DNA of 64,000 bases from Artocarpus heterophyllus (taxonomy: Eukaryota; Streptophyta; Magnoliopsida; Rosales; Moraceae), in the NCBI GenBank assembly GCA_025403435.1, contig JAJQZP010000259.1:496001-560000 (forward strand), written 5' to 3'. Shown here in pieces: positions 44,006 to 56,069 of the stretch; the stretch's first letter is position 1, and each line of letters starts with the position of its first letter. The notes under the pieces were generated by a model. That model was not told the origin of the DNA, did no database searches, and worked only from the letters and a program-made list of their open reading frames with translations. A program made the translations under genes and the position numbers.

Positions 44006-46151
44006 TGTCACGCCTCGGAGTATGAGAGGTGACGTGGCCGAATTATGTAAATTAATTAAAAGGAGAATTTAATTAAAATCAAGAATTTTATGGGTTAAAT
44101 TAAATAATAAAAATGTGAAAGTTTCAAAAATAACATTTTATAAAAGAATTCATAAACATTAAACAGGTGAAATCATTAAGCGAATAATAAAGTAATGAAG
44201 AACTACGAGTATGGGTCTCATTGACCCACAACTTATGCACACACATAGTACTGACAATATAATAATACCACTACAGTCCAAGCACAAAGAAAGTTAAAAA
44301 CATTACATGCCTTGATCAAAAAATACAAATAATCTACTAGTCATCCTACTGCTCCTGAGTTCTTTCCGTTGAGTCCTCTCTGAACCTAAATGGGAATCCA
44401 CGTAGAGGGAAGAAATTAAAAAAAAAAACAAAAAAAATGTGAGCGAAAGGCTCAATAGGACCATATTTTAATAAATCATTTAATTTAAAGAAAAATCTCA
44501 TTATTCAGGAAATTATTTAAAAGAAGCCTTGAATAAATAAATTTAAATAAAACAGTTCCTACCAAAACAGTTTATTCGATCGACAAGAAATACATTATTT
44601 TCTTTTCCTAGGCAAACCACATGAATATTACCACCGTAGTGGCCCAGTTGGGTTTCAGGACCTGCCCCCAAGGTCGATCGCTACACGACCCGATCTCTAA
44701 TATGGCATCATGCCCTTACATTTATTTCTAAGATTATTCAAAGCCCATTTACCACATATTTTCATTATCATTCATTATGAAGTTCATCTCAATTCATGGT
44801 TTACAAAAATACAACCGATAAATTTCATTTTCAATCAACCGTTGAAAACATTTTTATAGAAACCCTTTTCAAAGCCAAATCATTTTAGGTTACCTAAGAT
44901 AGGGTAGAAGTCCTACATCGATACTCATGCCGGTGCCTCACACCGTAATCTCGGTCCGCTATACGTTAGCTCCGCAGAACCACGAACGATCCTAGATACA
45001 TACTAAGTCGATCAATATCTAGTTGAGACATTCTATGTTACTAAACCATTACATAATGTCCTAGTGTGCCATTGTATCTTTAAAATCATTTTACGAGGTT
45101 GGAATTTCAATCGGGGTTCAAAACAGTGAAAACATGTGAGAGATCACAAAATTTTTCCATGCTCTACCGGCCTACTGGATGCCCTGCTTCGGCATACCGA
45201 TCCTTTGAATCCGGCCTGCCGATCCTTTGAATCCGGCCTGCCGATCCTTTGAATTCGGCCTGCCGAACACGTAGTTCGGCCTGCCAAACTGAAAAAACCC
45301 AAAATTCCCAGCCACAGGTTTTGAGTCTCCCAAAACTCAAATCTTGATTTTAACCTATTTTTTTCAAATATCAGGCATAGAAAATATTCATAGATGATAG
45401 AAAAATATAATATAACACTTTTGTACTCATTTAAATAAGATTTAAACACAAAAATCCCAAAAATCCAAAAATGGGAGGAAAAATAAAAAAATCTTAAATC
45501 TAATCTGTTTTTCTTCAATCCAAGCTTAGATTCGAGCTGTTCTAGGTTCGTTTAACTCAAATCAAGGGTTTTCTAAGCTCAAACAAACTTAAATTTTAAA
45601 ATGCATGAAAATTGAAAATTTAGAAAAAAAGTTTAGAAATTTCAAAACTAACCTCGAATTCAAGCTTCAATCCACGTTCTTGGTTGCCAAATCTCGTTCC
45701 CGAGCTTCCTTCTTGCTAACCCGAAGCTTGGATTTGAATTTTGATTCAAAAATCTCAAAGAAATTTGAGAGAGAAAGAGAGAAACCAAGAGGGAAAAAGA
45801 GAGAGCCTCACACGGGAGAGAGGAGGAGGGAGAGTGAGAACTGAGAGTGAAGAGAGAGGGAGAGGAGAGAGAATAAATAGAGAGAAATGGTGGACGGTTT
45901 TACTGTACGAAAACCATGTGCCGCCCACGGTTTTGTAAAACGAAATATTTTTAACATTTTACAAACTGTTGTGTTTTAAAACTCAAAACATTTTAAAACA
46001 ATAAGAAATCATTAAAATTTATTAAATTAACAAAACAACCTAAAATTCAAAATTTAACCAAATGATCAAATTAATGTTGAAACATTAATTATGGCACACA
46101 AATTCATCATTTTACATTACAATAACATTAAATTAATTTCGAGGCGTTACA
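44006..46151 (-). repeat. 5' LTR of the chromovirus
   Basis: TGTCACGCCTCGG to GAGGCGTTACA, 2146 bp. It is highly similar to 37064-39268, but the hairpin-motif array (45165-45290) has been replaced by three tandem 22-base units (CCGATCCTTTGAATCCGGCCTG-like). Confidence 0.92.
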
Positions 46152-46156
46152 GAATA

Positions 46157-46560
46157 TTTTGTGAGAAATGTTTGGACTTGTTAAGTGAAAGTTCATCTAG
46201 TTCCTTTATATTGTAGCAAATCCTACCAAAAGGCTGGTATGAAAATTGAAGAGCAAGGTACGACAGTGGGACAAATGCGATGGTTGGGTAATGGATGTCA
46301 TTGCAATTTAAATTCTGTTTTTTGAAAGATTATTTAAATTATATAGTTTGTTTCGATCTAGCAGTAAGCTAGAACTGCTTTGAAGATAGTTGAAGTATGT
46401 ATATTTGTAATTATAAGTAAGACAAGTTTCTTAAAGCTATTTATGGTGATCGCTAAGTAATATGATTATTTTTTTTAGATATTCTGTATTTTTATAGGCA
46501 TGTAAGATTAAGTACAAGTAATTAGCACTAAATAACGACTTGAAAAGACGAGTCATTATA
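46157..46560 (+). repeat. Old Gypsy LTR, right part
   Basis: The DNA right of the chromovirus ends in GACGAGTCATTATA at 46560, resembling the ...CATTACA end of plant Gypsy LTRs, and is followed by a decayed primer site. It belongs with 35857-37063. Confidence 0.5.
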
Positions 46561-46562
46561 GT

Positions 46563-46576
46563 TGATATCAAAGCTG
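46563..46576 (+). other. Decayed Met-type primer binding site
   Basis: TGATATCAAAGCTG differs from TGGTATCAGAGCC-type sites by G-to-A and C-to-T changes only, which fits deamination of an old site. Confidence 0.5.
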
Positions 46577-46769
46577 ATATTTTGCCATCCTATGGACATT
46601 GTCACACATTAGCTACACCACAACTCAAGTTTGTTTAATTTCTATTAGTAGTATAGTTAGGCCCTTATGATTATTTGCTACTATACTACTTCCATTATTT
46701 ATATGGTTGCACCTCTTGATGAGCGATGAGTTGATGTAGACTGGGGGGCGAGCTTTACCTTCAGGATGC

Positions 46770-47470
46770 CTTGCCTCCACGTCTTTCGATGGTAGTCATC
46801 AACCTTTCATCTTGATCGAGTGAATTCACACCATGGAGGTGGTCTTTAGAGCCTACCACACACCTCCTCATCTCCAGGTCTTATTGGCCTCAAAGATGCT
46901 GCGTGGATAGGCCCTTGCTTGGTGGTGTGGACTTGGAGTGGAGCAATAGCACCAAGATTGGCTAGGTTTTTATGCATAGATCAGAATGAGTTTAGACCAC
47001 CTCTATCGACAGTTGACGCACGGCCCTAATTGGACCCGCAAATATGGGATGATTGACATAAGAGATATTACGAGCACCTTCAGGTGATTTGGAACAAATC
47101 CTCCAGAGAGTCCTTGTGATACTACATCTCGAGATTCCATAATACTACGCTTCCAATGATCCCACCAAGAAGACCGTTGTATCACATTTGCGACTTGTTG
47201 TGTAGCAAAGTACCCAGGACATTCAGATGCTAGTTTATTATCCTAGCCATCTCTAGAGTATTGGGCATCTCATAGCTCCACTAATACATGCCAAGGAGTT
47301 CGTGATGGCCCCAATTAAGGACTCTCTCATTGCACCTGAGTAATCTAAAAGTTTTTTTACAATGCCATGGGATGTAGAATCGATTGACACCTGGCCAATC
47401 TCTCCACTGACTTGGCCTAATACCTGAGAAATATTATGCTAACTCATTGGTAATAAGGAACTTTCATTCT
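46770..47470 (+). pseudogene. Degenerate Gypsy gag
   Basis: Short pieces in shifting frames recall a Retrotrans_gag domain: SFDGSHQPF, AYHTPPHLQVLLASKMLRG, ALAWWCGLGVEQ, then HLQVIWNKSSRESL and YISRFHNTTLPMIPPRRP. The order 'FDG..., A..WW..., ...RESL.YISRF' fits a Gypsy Gag capsid. Many stops break it. The upstream LTR end and primer site support the call; I cannot place it in a lineage. Nothing follows that I can read as pol. Confidence 0.45.
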
Positions 47471-47805
47471 TTTCCCTTGAAATATTCATTGTAGAATGCC
47501 CGTAGCATTTGACCAAAGTATTCACTCAAGATGCATATGACCAAAGCAATTCCATGGGAAGTTGTAGCTCACCTCCTTTGCCTTTCTATTCAACCATCAA
47601 TGGTCTTATACTGATCAAACTCATCACCAGAACCTATCCTAATTACTCTATCTTAATAGATTATGAGTGGTGTCACGTAGCTGTAGTTATCCTTATCTCT
47701 ACCATCTTCAGTTTCTTTGCCTTGTAATGGTTGTTATTCAAACTGTGCCGAGACTAGGCAACATTTCTATTATTTTTCATTGTGAAATTTTCCTTTGAGT
47801 CTCAC

Positions 47806-48056
47806 CATCATCCCTACCATCATTTTTGGCCTTTGATCCCTAATGAGGGTCAATAAAGCTATAGAGAGTATCCAATCAATCAACCAACAACTCGCTTCTA
47901 ATTCACCCCTCTTCATGACTTGTGCCCTTAAATACATGCCTCCCAATATTCGAATCATCCCCACCATCATTTTTGGTCTTTGGTCCATGATGAGGGCCAA
48001 AGAAGCTATAGAGAGTATCCAGTCAATTAACCAATATCCCCTGTCTTCTAATACAT
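47806..48056. repeat. Imperfect tandem duplication, period about 148 bp
   Basis: The block around CACCATCATTTTTGG...CTATAGAGAGTATCC at 47806-47900 is repeated at 47954-48056 with about one difference per ten bases. Confidence 0.7.
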
Positions 48057-48132
48057 GACTCCTCATAATTATTTAGTTAATCAATGAGATTTATCAACAT
48101 CTCCATAAAGTCTTTTTGTTGATGTCAGGATT

Positions 48133-48265
48133 GGTTGGTCATAGGGATCGAGGAAGGATGTGTCGGGCCATAGGTCGGGTTGGATATAGGGATCAAGGAT
48201 GCATGTATCTGGCCATAAGTGGTTGGATATGGGGGTCGAGGCCACATCTATTGGGCCATGCATCG
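48133..48265. repeat. Minisatellite, three units of 43-45 bp
   Basis: Units start at GGTTGG at 48133, 48178 and 48221 and share GGTTGGATATAGGG...GGCCATA. On the minus strand they encode a 14-15 residue repeat (LWPDT..LDPY.QP) inside a 73-codon frame at 48081-48302. I do not recognise the protein. Confidence 0.7.
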
Positions 48266-48593
48266 AGGTAGCTAAGGGGGAATATGGGGAGAATTGGAGC
48301 ATCCTTGTGCAATTAATCTATGATCCTCCCCTTCCATCTCAACAACTAAGCAGGCGATATTATCAAGATGACATTATCTATTAATACTTTGTGAGTCGAT
48401 CAATGTCATCATCTGCATAGTCCTCAAGCCTACTTATTCGCTGATAATAGTCACATTGTCTTTCATTTGCTGAAGAAGCCAAAGTGGGCTGAACAATAAA
48501 TTGAAAAGGCATAGTATAAAGAAAATAAGGCGTTGAAATAATAAAATTAAAACCAAAACTTCAAAATTTTAAGTTATAATTATTTGATAATTA

Positions 48594-49578
48594 CCTTGGT
48601 TGACTTCATAGCATTCAAACATGGCTCACAAGAGGCTCCCCTAAGAGTTTTCTTAATCCTCCGAGAGAAGCAACGAGGAATATATAGAGTTGTCTTGGTT
48701 GTCCGATGTCATTTCCCCCAACTTGGGCATAGCCTCAAAATCCCACGCTTGTATTACAAATTAAATGAAAATTACTAAACAAACAAATTAATAATTTATA
48801 TTTGACAAAAAATTCTTTAAGTGAAAAACTTACTTGAAATATTTACGGGCAACAGTAAAAGTTGTAACCTGATAAGTCTGTTTCATCCTCCGAAGAGAAG
48901 TCCTTCCACTTCTTGTCCAAGTATGTCCTAATGTATTCAGGAATTGATGATAACAAATACTCCCCCGAGGATATTGATTGAAGAAGTCTAGGCCCTCAAC
49001 ATATTTTAGCCAATCAAAATTAATCACCTTCTTCGTGTCAGAAAACATTAAAAACCCAGTTAGCAACTATACAAAGGCCAGCTTTACTCTGTCCGCTCCT
49101 TTCATGCTTCTTAGACAATTTTTTTTCAGTCTTAGAAACATCATAAATCGTCACATTTTTCCTTTTAGGCCAATACCTGTTCTTTAACAATTCAGGCTTG
49201 TTTCTTTGAGCTTTGATCTCGTTACGTATAAACCTGATATCAAGGCCAACTCAACAAGGGAGAACCTTAATGGCTTGTCCTCTGCTAGAAATCACACTTC
49301 ATGATCTTTTTTGCATTTTGCCCTTTGTAGAAGGAAATTATGAGCCAATGCCCCAGAAAAATGCCCGCTGGTTGCAAGTTTAATAAACGACCTAATTGAG
49401 AGTATCTTTGAAGCACAATCTTATCTTCCCCCATTAGCGAATTGAGAATAATTTCAAGTACAGACCAACTTGATCCTATAGTGATTTTTGAAGAAAAGTT
49501 AAACACTAAACATGAACGGAGGCAACATTGAAAGCTCTGATGTGTGCAACATTTTTGGTGTCTATGCCAACAAATCAC
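48594..49578 (-). pseudogene. DUF1985-type protein (Ulp1/MULE-associated), broken
   Basis: Minus-strand pieces in order are: LGRLLNLQPAGIFLGHWLI (49285-49578), FSLVELALISGLYV near 49240, a piece with KLAFV and INFDWLKYVEGLDFFNQYP, then ICYHQFLNTLGH (48830-49066), a likely intron (donor AAGTAAGT at about 48833), and AWDFEAMPKLGE with IPRCFSRR at 48594-48750. This is the layout of DUF1985 domains, which in plants often sit before Ulp1 cysteine protease domains in Mutator-like or CACTA elements. Two frameshifts and several stops are visible. No protease domain is found; it would lie below 48594, where nothing recognisable remains. Confidence 0.65.
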
Positions 49579-50119
49579 TCAATTAGCATGTCATTAAAAA
49601 ACAAAACAAACAAATTTCTAACATGGAATTCTATTTTTTTTCTTTTGATAAATGATTAACAAAACAAAAGAATCAGTAATTGAATTACAATCATGTATAG
49701 CGGTACCTCATGGTTCTCAATCTCTACTTCAAAAACCCTCTCATTGTTAGCATCATGTACATTTTCATCTGTACCCTGCAACATATCAATCACCATCTTG
49801 AAAATACATCAATAAATGCAAAAAAATCACGATTTTGCTAGAATAACCCATTTGTTGCTCCTTGCTATTCTCAGTCATTCTGATTTTTGCCGAAACAACT
49901 CATTGGCTGTTCCTTGCTTTTCTAATTCGTTCTGATTTTGTCTGAACAACCCGTTGGTTGGTCCTTGTTATTCTCTGTTGTTCTGACATTTTTTTTGTGG
50001 ACTTCTTGATACTATCACACTAGCTTTTGGTAAAGAATAGGAAAGTGTTTCAAATAGAGTAAAGTTAAATGGGAAAGTGTTAGAGAGTGAAAGTATGATC
50101 ATGATAATTATCAATAGAT
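49579..50119 (-). pseudogene. Upstream part of the DUF1985 gene with 17-residue repeats
   Basis: Three units of 51, 52 and 51 bp at 49831-49881, 49882-49933 and 49934-49984 repeat GATTTTG...CCTTGCTATTCT. On the minus strand they read QG-x-x-N-x-LFRQ-type repeats of 17 residues, with the 52-base unit breaking the frame. A small acidic exon-like piece (GTDENVHDANNERVFEVEIENHE region, 49710-49780) lies between TTGCAG and GTACC. The gene's 5' end is beyond the Copia composite or lost. Confidence 0.4.
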
Positions 50120-50837
50120 TGTAATCAAATATAGCATGTAATCTGAATAAAATGAATAATATGAACAGGTTACAATTGAAAAGAAAGAAAATTAGAAAAT
50201 AAGGAAAACAGATGCAACAAAACCTTCAATTGAAGCAACGTAACGTGAAAATTAGATAGAAAAATGGTCGAGGCACGTGTAGGTCACGCTTTCCTTAAAA
50301 CAGATTCGTCCCCTCCGGTTGTGCACGAGGATTTGATGGACGTCTGTCTCCCAGGATACAACGACTAACAACGGAATCTTCAGCACTATCGGATACCGTT
50401 TCCGACGAACTTGAAACTGTTTTTTCCTTCTATCACCAAAAATGACTACAACAAAATAGATGGAATTTGAAAAACAAAGGAAAGACTCTATGACTTGGTG
50501 AGTGCAAATTTTATGCAATTGTGTGTCTCTCAAACATGTGGAGGAGAGTTCATTATATAGGCTTAGAAAATAGATGTTACAATCCACATTATAATGAGCA
50601 TTATTCAAATTTTATGTGCATAATGACATTGGTTGCAACCTTCCATTTTCCATGATAATGGTGCTCATTATCTCCCATTAAACCATTGGTTGTAACCCTC
50701 TATTTTCCATGATTATGAAGCTCATAATCACCTATTAATCCATACCTTTGGGTGTTACAACATGGGGTTTATGACCTCCATTAATCTCCACCAATGAGCA
50801 TCAATTTCTCATTCATCCAATTGCCATTTTTCTAACA
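50120..50837 (-). repeat. Copia LTR (family C3), 3' LTR of the left arm
   Basis: The minus strand runs TGTTAGAAAAATGG to GATTACA, 718 bp. It holds two units of a 57-base tandem repeat (around 50640-50735). The interior side has the polypurine tract at 50838-50849; the outer side abuts the DUF1985 region. Confidence 0.85.
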
Positions 50838-50849
50838 ATCCCCCACATG
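50838..50849 (-). other. Polypurine tract, left arm
   Basis: The minus strand reads CATGTGGGGGAT directly before the LTR. Between it and the pol stop at 51364 lie about 510 non-coding bases, mirrored in the right arm at 59232-59745. Confidence 0.8.
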
Positions 50850-51363
50850 AATGAAATTGACAAACTACAGAGGAAAAACAATGACACTACACGATGATAG
50901 AGTTCTACGGTTAATATCTGCATAGGATAGGTAGGCGTTAACCCTTGAACCTTCCCTTGTGAAAGTATGTTTACTTTACTGGCTGACTAGTAGACGCGAT
51001 GTCCTTGAACTGTTCTGCCATTTGTGTAAACGATAACATACCTCACACAGATATTTTCCTAACACAGTTTCAGTTCTCATAGTTATGTTCATTTTGGCCA
51101 TGAACATCTCCCTGGTTCTGCAAGAGCTTCTAAAGAATTGAGCCCTAGCAATTCTCCTTTGAAGCGGCCCCACTTCTCTCTCACATAGGTGATTTCTTAC
51201 TTATGAGTAACCCGTATTACTCCGCTCGAATTCTCAACGTATTCGACGCGTAAGAATCATTAAAAGCAAACTGCTTAACCTTTCCCTACGGGTATCACTG
51301 TTTTATTATAGGAATGGGTTGGGGTAACCCCCACAGTGATCTTACTCAGTCTATTCAGCTTAG

Positions 51364-54342
51364 TTATCCCATTGAACCTAGATCTTGGGATCTCCAGTCA
51401 ACAAGGTTGGGTTTCCACTGTTTCGACCTATTCTTTATGGGCTTAAGTCCCATTCCTCTTGATGTTTTCTCAACTTGATCTCTATTCAGTCCTTTGGTTA
51501 ACGGATCCGCAATATTTTCTTTAGACCTTACATAGTTTATTGTCATGACTCCAGTTGAGATTAGTTGTCTAACGGTATTATGTCGACGACGTATATGCCT
51601 CGACTTACCATTGTACATCACATTCTGTGCCCTGCCAATAGCAGACTGATTATCACAATGTATGCATATTGCAGGCATAGGTTTAGGCCATTCAGGGATA
51701 TCATCCAAGAAATTCCTTAGCCATTCAGCTTCTTCACCGCTTTTATCCAAAGCAACAAATTCAGATTCCATAGTAGATCTGGTTATTACCGTCTGCTTTG
51801 AAGACTTCCATGAAACTGCTGCACCTCCCAAAGTGAATACGTATCCACTTGTAGCTTTAGAATCCTGTATATCAGATATCCAACTTGCGTCAGAATACCC
51901 TTCAAGAACTGCAGGATCTCTTGTATAATGTAGCCCATAACTACGTGTATACCGTAAGTATCTGAGTACTCTAACAATCGCTTTCCAGTGATCATCTCCT
52001 GGATTACTCGTGAATCTACTCAGACTACTTACAGCATAGGCAATATCTGGTCTTGTACAATTCGTTAAGTACATTAAACTGCCTATCACTCTAGCATATT
52101 CCACCTGGGATATACTTTCTCCTCTATTTTTGGACAGATGTTGACTAGTATCAATTGGTGTTCTGGTCACACCAGTGTCATTTTTACTAAATTTGTCAAG
52201 TATCTTGTCCACATAGTGTGACTGGCTCAAGATGAGTCCATCAGGCGACCTTTTGATTTTGATTCCTAAAATCACATCGGCAAGTCCCATGTCTTTCATG
52301 TCAAACCTAGAGTTCAACATATCTTTAGTTGATTTGATCATCCGATCATTGCTACCCACGATTAGCATGTCATCTACATACAGACAAAGAATAACATATC
52401 CATCGTCTGTTCCTTTGACATAAACACACTTGTCACACTCATTAATTTTGAACCCATTTGACATCATAACATTGTCAAATTTCTCATGCCATTGCTTTGG
52501 TGCTTGTTTAAGCCCATACAAAGACTTCACCAATTTGCAGACTTTCTTTTCTTGTCCTGGAGCAATACAACCTTCTGGTTGTTCCATATAAATTTCCTCT
52601 TCAAGGTCTCCATTAAGAAAAGCAGTCTTTACATCCATCTGATGTACTTCAAGATTTCACAAAGCGGCAATCGCTATGATCATTCTTATGGAGGTTATTC
52701 TCGTTACAGGAGAATAAGTATCAAAGTAATCAAGGCCTTCTTTTTGTCTATAACCTTTTATAACAAGTCTAGCCTTATACTTGTCAATTGTTCCATCAGC
52801 TTTCATTTTACGTTTGAAAATCCATTTAGAACCTAGCGGTTTACTTCCTGGAGGAAGGTCCACTAATTCCCAAGTATGATTCTGCATGATGGAATCAATT
52901 TCACTCTTTATGGCTTCTTTCCATAAAGGACCCTCTGATGAGCTTACAGCTTCTTTAAAAGTTTGAGGTTCAGCCTCTAGCATGTAGGTCAGAAAGTCAG
53001 GTCCAAATGATTTTTCTGTTCGTGCCCTTTTGCTTCGTCTAGGCTCTTCCTCTTCATATTCGGTTTCAACTTCTTGATGATCTTGACTATTCTCTTCAAT
53101 AGTCTTAAACGTTCGTTTAGATAAACTTGGACCATCCTCTTTGGATTTGCAAGGAAATACATGTTCAAAAAATGATGCATTCCTAGATTCCATTATCGTG
53201 TTCTTGTGAATCTCAGGGTTTTTAGATTCATACACAAGAAACCGATAAGCACTACTGTTGTGGGCATAACCAATGAAGATGCAATCAACTGTTTTTGGAC
53301 CTATTCTCATCTTCTTTGGTGTAGGTATCATTACCTTTGCAAGACACCCCCACACTCTTAAGTATTTGTAAGAAGGCTTTTTAGCTTTCCACAATTCATA
53401 AGGGGTCTTGTCTTCTTTCTTTCGGGGTACCTTATTTAAAAGGTAATTAGCCGATAAAATGGCTTCCCCCCACATGTTTTGTGGCAATCCAGAACTTATC
53501 AGCATCGCATTCATCATATCCTTTAAGGTACGATTTTTGCGTTCAGCCACACCATTTGACTGAGGTGAATAGGGTGGCGTAACTTCGTGGATAATACCAT
53601 GTTGTGCACAAAATTCACTAAATGGTTCTACATATTCACCACCACGGTCACTTCTTACCATCTTAATTTTCTTATTAAGTTGGTTTTCAACTTCTTGCTT
53701 ATAGAGAGCAAACTTCTCTATAACTTCATCTTTACTTTTAAGCAAATATACATAGCAATATTTTGTGCTATCATCTATGAATGTAACAAAATATTTATTC
53801 CCACCTCTAGTTTGAATAAATTTTAAATCACAAACATCGCTATGTATCAAATCAAGTGGCTCAGTATTTCTATCAATCATTTGGTATGAAGATCTCGTTA
53901 GTTTTGCCTCTACACATATTTCACATTTGTGTTTGGGATCAATATTAAATGTGGGTATGTGATTCAAGTTAATTAATCTACGTAAAGTATTATAATTAAC
54001 ATGACCTAGTCTACCATGCCATAAATTAGAAGACTCAAGCATATAAGTGGAAGACTTTTTAATTTTATTGATGGAATTGGGCTTAACAGCCATTACGTTC
54101 ATTTTCCACATCCCATCTTTCATATAACCCTTTCCCACATACATTCTATGTTTAGACAAAACCATTTTATCAGCTTCAAAAACCATCTTGAAGCCATGTG
54201 AACTCAGCAGAGTTCCAGAAATGAGATTCTTCCGAATATCAGGCACATATAGCACATCTTGCAGCTTGACTTCCTTGCCTGATGTCATTTTTAGAAACAC
54301 CATCCCTTGGCCCTTGATCTTAGATGTGGCAGAGTTGCTCAT
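51364..54342 (-). pseudogene. Copia pol of the left arm: integrase, RT, RNase H, one stop
   Basis: The minus-strand frame 54342-52657 covers the pre-integrase zinc motif (LWHGRLGHV), the integrase core ([26 protein letters not shown]) and the start of RT. A TGA near 52654 stands where the right arm has CGA ([11 protein letters not shown]), a CpG-type change. The frame then continues 52638-51364 through [26 protein letters not shown], RNase H ([19 protein letters not shown]) to the stop. The start of pol is separated from gag by a one-base deletion near 54390. Apart from these two lesions it matches the intact right arm. Confidence 0.9.
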
Positions 54343-55325
54343 ATATAGCTTCTCCCCAAAATCTGACAGTACGAGTTTAACAAAACAGCTCTATCAAAGC
54401 AGACATGGCGTGTGGCCCCAGTGTCTGGCCACCACTCCTTTGGGTTGGAGTCCACCATGTTGACTTCAGAGACCATAGCAGAGAGATTGATGTCTGACAC
54501 TTCTTGTGTGATGGTGTCCACCACATTAGCCTCTTTCTTCTTGTTTCTCTTTGGCAGCCTACAATCTGCCGACTTGTGACCCACCTTGTCACAGTTGAAA
54601 CATTTTCCTTGGAATTTCTGCTTCTTTGAAATTCCACCCTTAGGCCCCAGCTTGAACCCCGACTTGGTTTTCTTGTTCTTGGAGCTTTTATCATGCTCCA
54701 CCACATTTGCTTTGGCAACAGACTTGTTAAAAAGCTTTTTCTCATATCTTCTATTGTCTTCCTCAATGCGAAGTCGAACAATAAGATCTTCAACGCTCAT
54801 CTCTTTACGCTTGTGCTTCAGATAGTTCTTGAAGTCATTCCACGTCGGGGGTAGCATCTCTATGATTGCAGCTACCTGGAAAGACTCACTAATTACCATT
54901 CCTTCAGCATGAATTTCATGAATGAGTAATTGCAGTTCTTGTACTTGACTAATTACAGTCTTAGAATCCACCATTCTGTAGTTCATGAACCGTCCAACTA
55001 TGAACTTCTTAGCACCAGCATCTTCTATTTTGTATTTATGGTCCAAAGACTCCCATACTTCTTTGGCCGTTTTTTTCGGACTGTACACATTATAAAGTGC
55101 AGCAGTCAAGCCATTCAGAATATAATTCTTGCACAAGAAGTCAGAATGCTTCCATGCTTCAACAGCAAGCAAGGTCTGAGCATCTGTTTCATCCTCTCTA
55201 ACAGTAGGAGGATCCTCTTTCAAGAATCTCGCAAGATTCAGTGTTGTCAAATAGAACAACATCTTTTGTTGCCAAGTTTTAAAATTTAGTCCATTAAATT
55301 TTTCAGGTTTTTCATTGTGGTTCAC
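54339..55325 (-). pseudogene. Copia gag and protease start, left arm, N-terminus missing
   Basis: The frame reads 328 codons from an internal Met at 55325 ([12 protein letters not shown]). The UBN2-type Gag domain fills the first 200 residues ([45 protein letters not shown]). A zinc knuckle, [14 protein letters not shown], is near residues 240-255. The protease motif [12 protein letters not shown] lies near residue 305. A one-base deletion then shifts the frame to a stop at 54339. The true N-terminal 45 or so residues are lost at the junction with the central LTR; a copy of them survives at 61260-61396. Confidence 0.85.
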
Positions 55326-55329
55326 AATA

Positions 55330-56047
55330 GAAAAGAAAGAAAATTAGAAAATAAGGAAAACAGATACAACAAAACCTTCAATTGAAGCAACGTAACGTGA
55401 AAATTAGATAGAAAAATGGTCGAGGCACGTGTAGGTCACGCTTTCCTTAAAACAGATTCGTCCCCTCCGGTTGTGCACGAGGATTTGATGGACGTCTGTC
55501 TCCCAGGATACAACGACTAACAACGGAATCTTCAGCACTATCGGATACCGTTTCCGACGAACTTGAAACTGTTTTTTCCTTCTATCACCAAAAATGACTA
55601 CAACAAAAATAGATGGAATTTGAAAAACAAAGGAAAGACTCTATGACTTGGTGAGTGCAAATTTTATGCAATTGTGTGTCTCTCAAACATGTGGAGGAGA
55701 GTTCATTATATAGGCTTAGAAAATAGATGTTACAATCCACATTATAATGAGCATTATTCAAAATTTATGTGCATAATGACATTAGTTGCAACCTTCCATT
55801 TTCCATGATAATGGTGCTCATTATCTCCCATTAAACCATTGGTTGTAACCCTCCATTTTCCATGATAATGCTGCTCATTATCTCCCATTAAACCATTGGT
55901 TGTAACCCTCTATTTTCCATGATTATGAAGCTCATAATCACCTATTAATCCATACCTTTGGGTGTTACAACATGGGGTTTATGACCTCCATTAATCTCCA
56001 CCAATGAGCATCAATTTCTCATTCATCCAATTGCCATTTTTCTAACA
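55330..56047 (-). repeat. Central Copia LTR, lacking about 80 bases of its 3' end
   Basis: In minus orientation it starts TGTTAG at 56047 and breaks off near 55330 at GAAAAGAAAG, where it meets gag at GGTTCACA. It has three units of the 57-base repeat (55785-55925), one more than the left LTR. Eight polypurine bases (ATCCCCCA, 56048-56055) stay attached on its outer side and then meet the right arm. Confidence 0.85.
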
Positions 56048-56069
56048 ATCCCCCAAGAAAGAGGCTAAT

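Larger units (their letters stand above)
37064..46151 (-). mobile_element. Complete Ty3/gypsy chromovirus, Tekay/Del-like
   Basis: Two LTRs of 2205 and 2146 bp flank a 4.74 kb interior, with a perfect GAATA duplication. On the minus strand the order is primer site (43990-44002), gag, zinc knuckle, protease, RT, RNase H, integrase, chromodomain, polypurine tract. Long LTRs and a C-terminal chromodomain fit the Tekay/Del lineage. About eight stops and two frameshifts disable it. It sits inside an older Gypsy LTR. Confidence 0.92.
47471..48593. other. Non-coding stretch with two tandem repeats
   Basis: Apart from the two repeats listed below I recognise nothing here. Frames at 47509-47727 and 47843-48058 have no family resemblance. 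Confidence 0.4.

Noticed and set aside
52486..55289. Plus-strand frames of 60-120 codons across the left Copia arm
   Set aside because: They are complements of pol and gag and have mirror images in the right arm.
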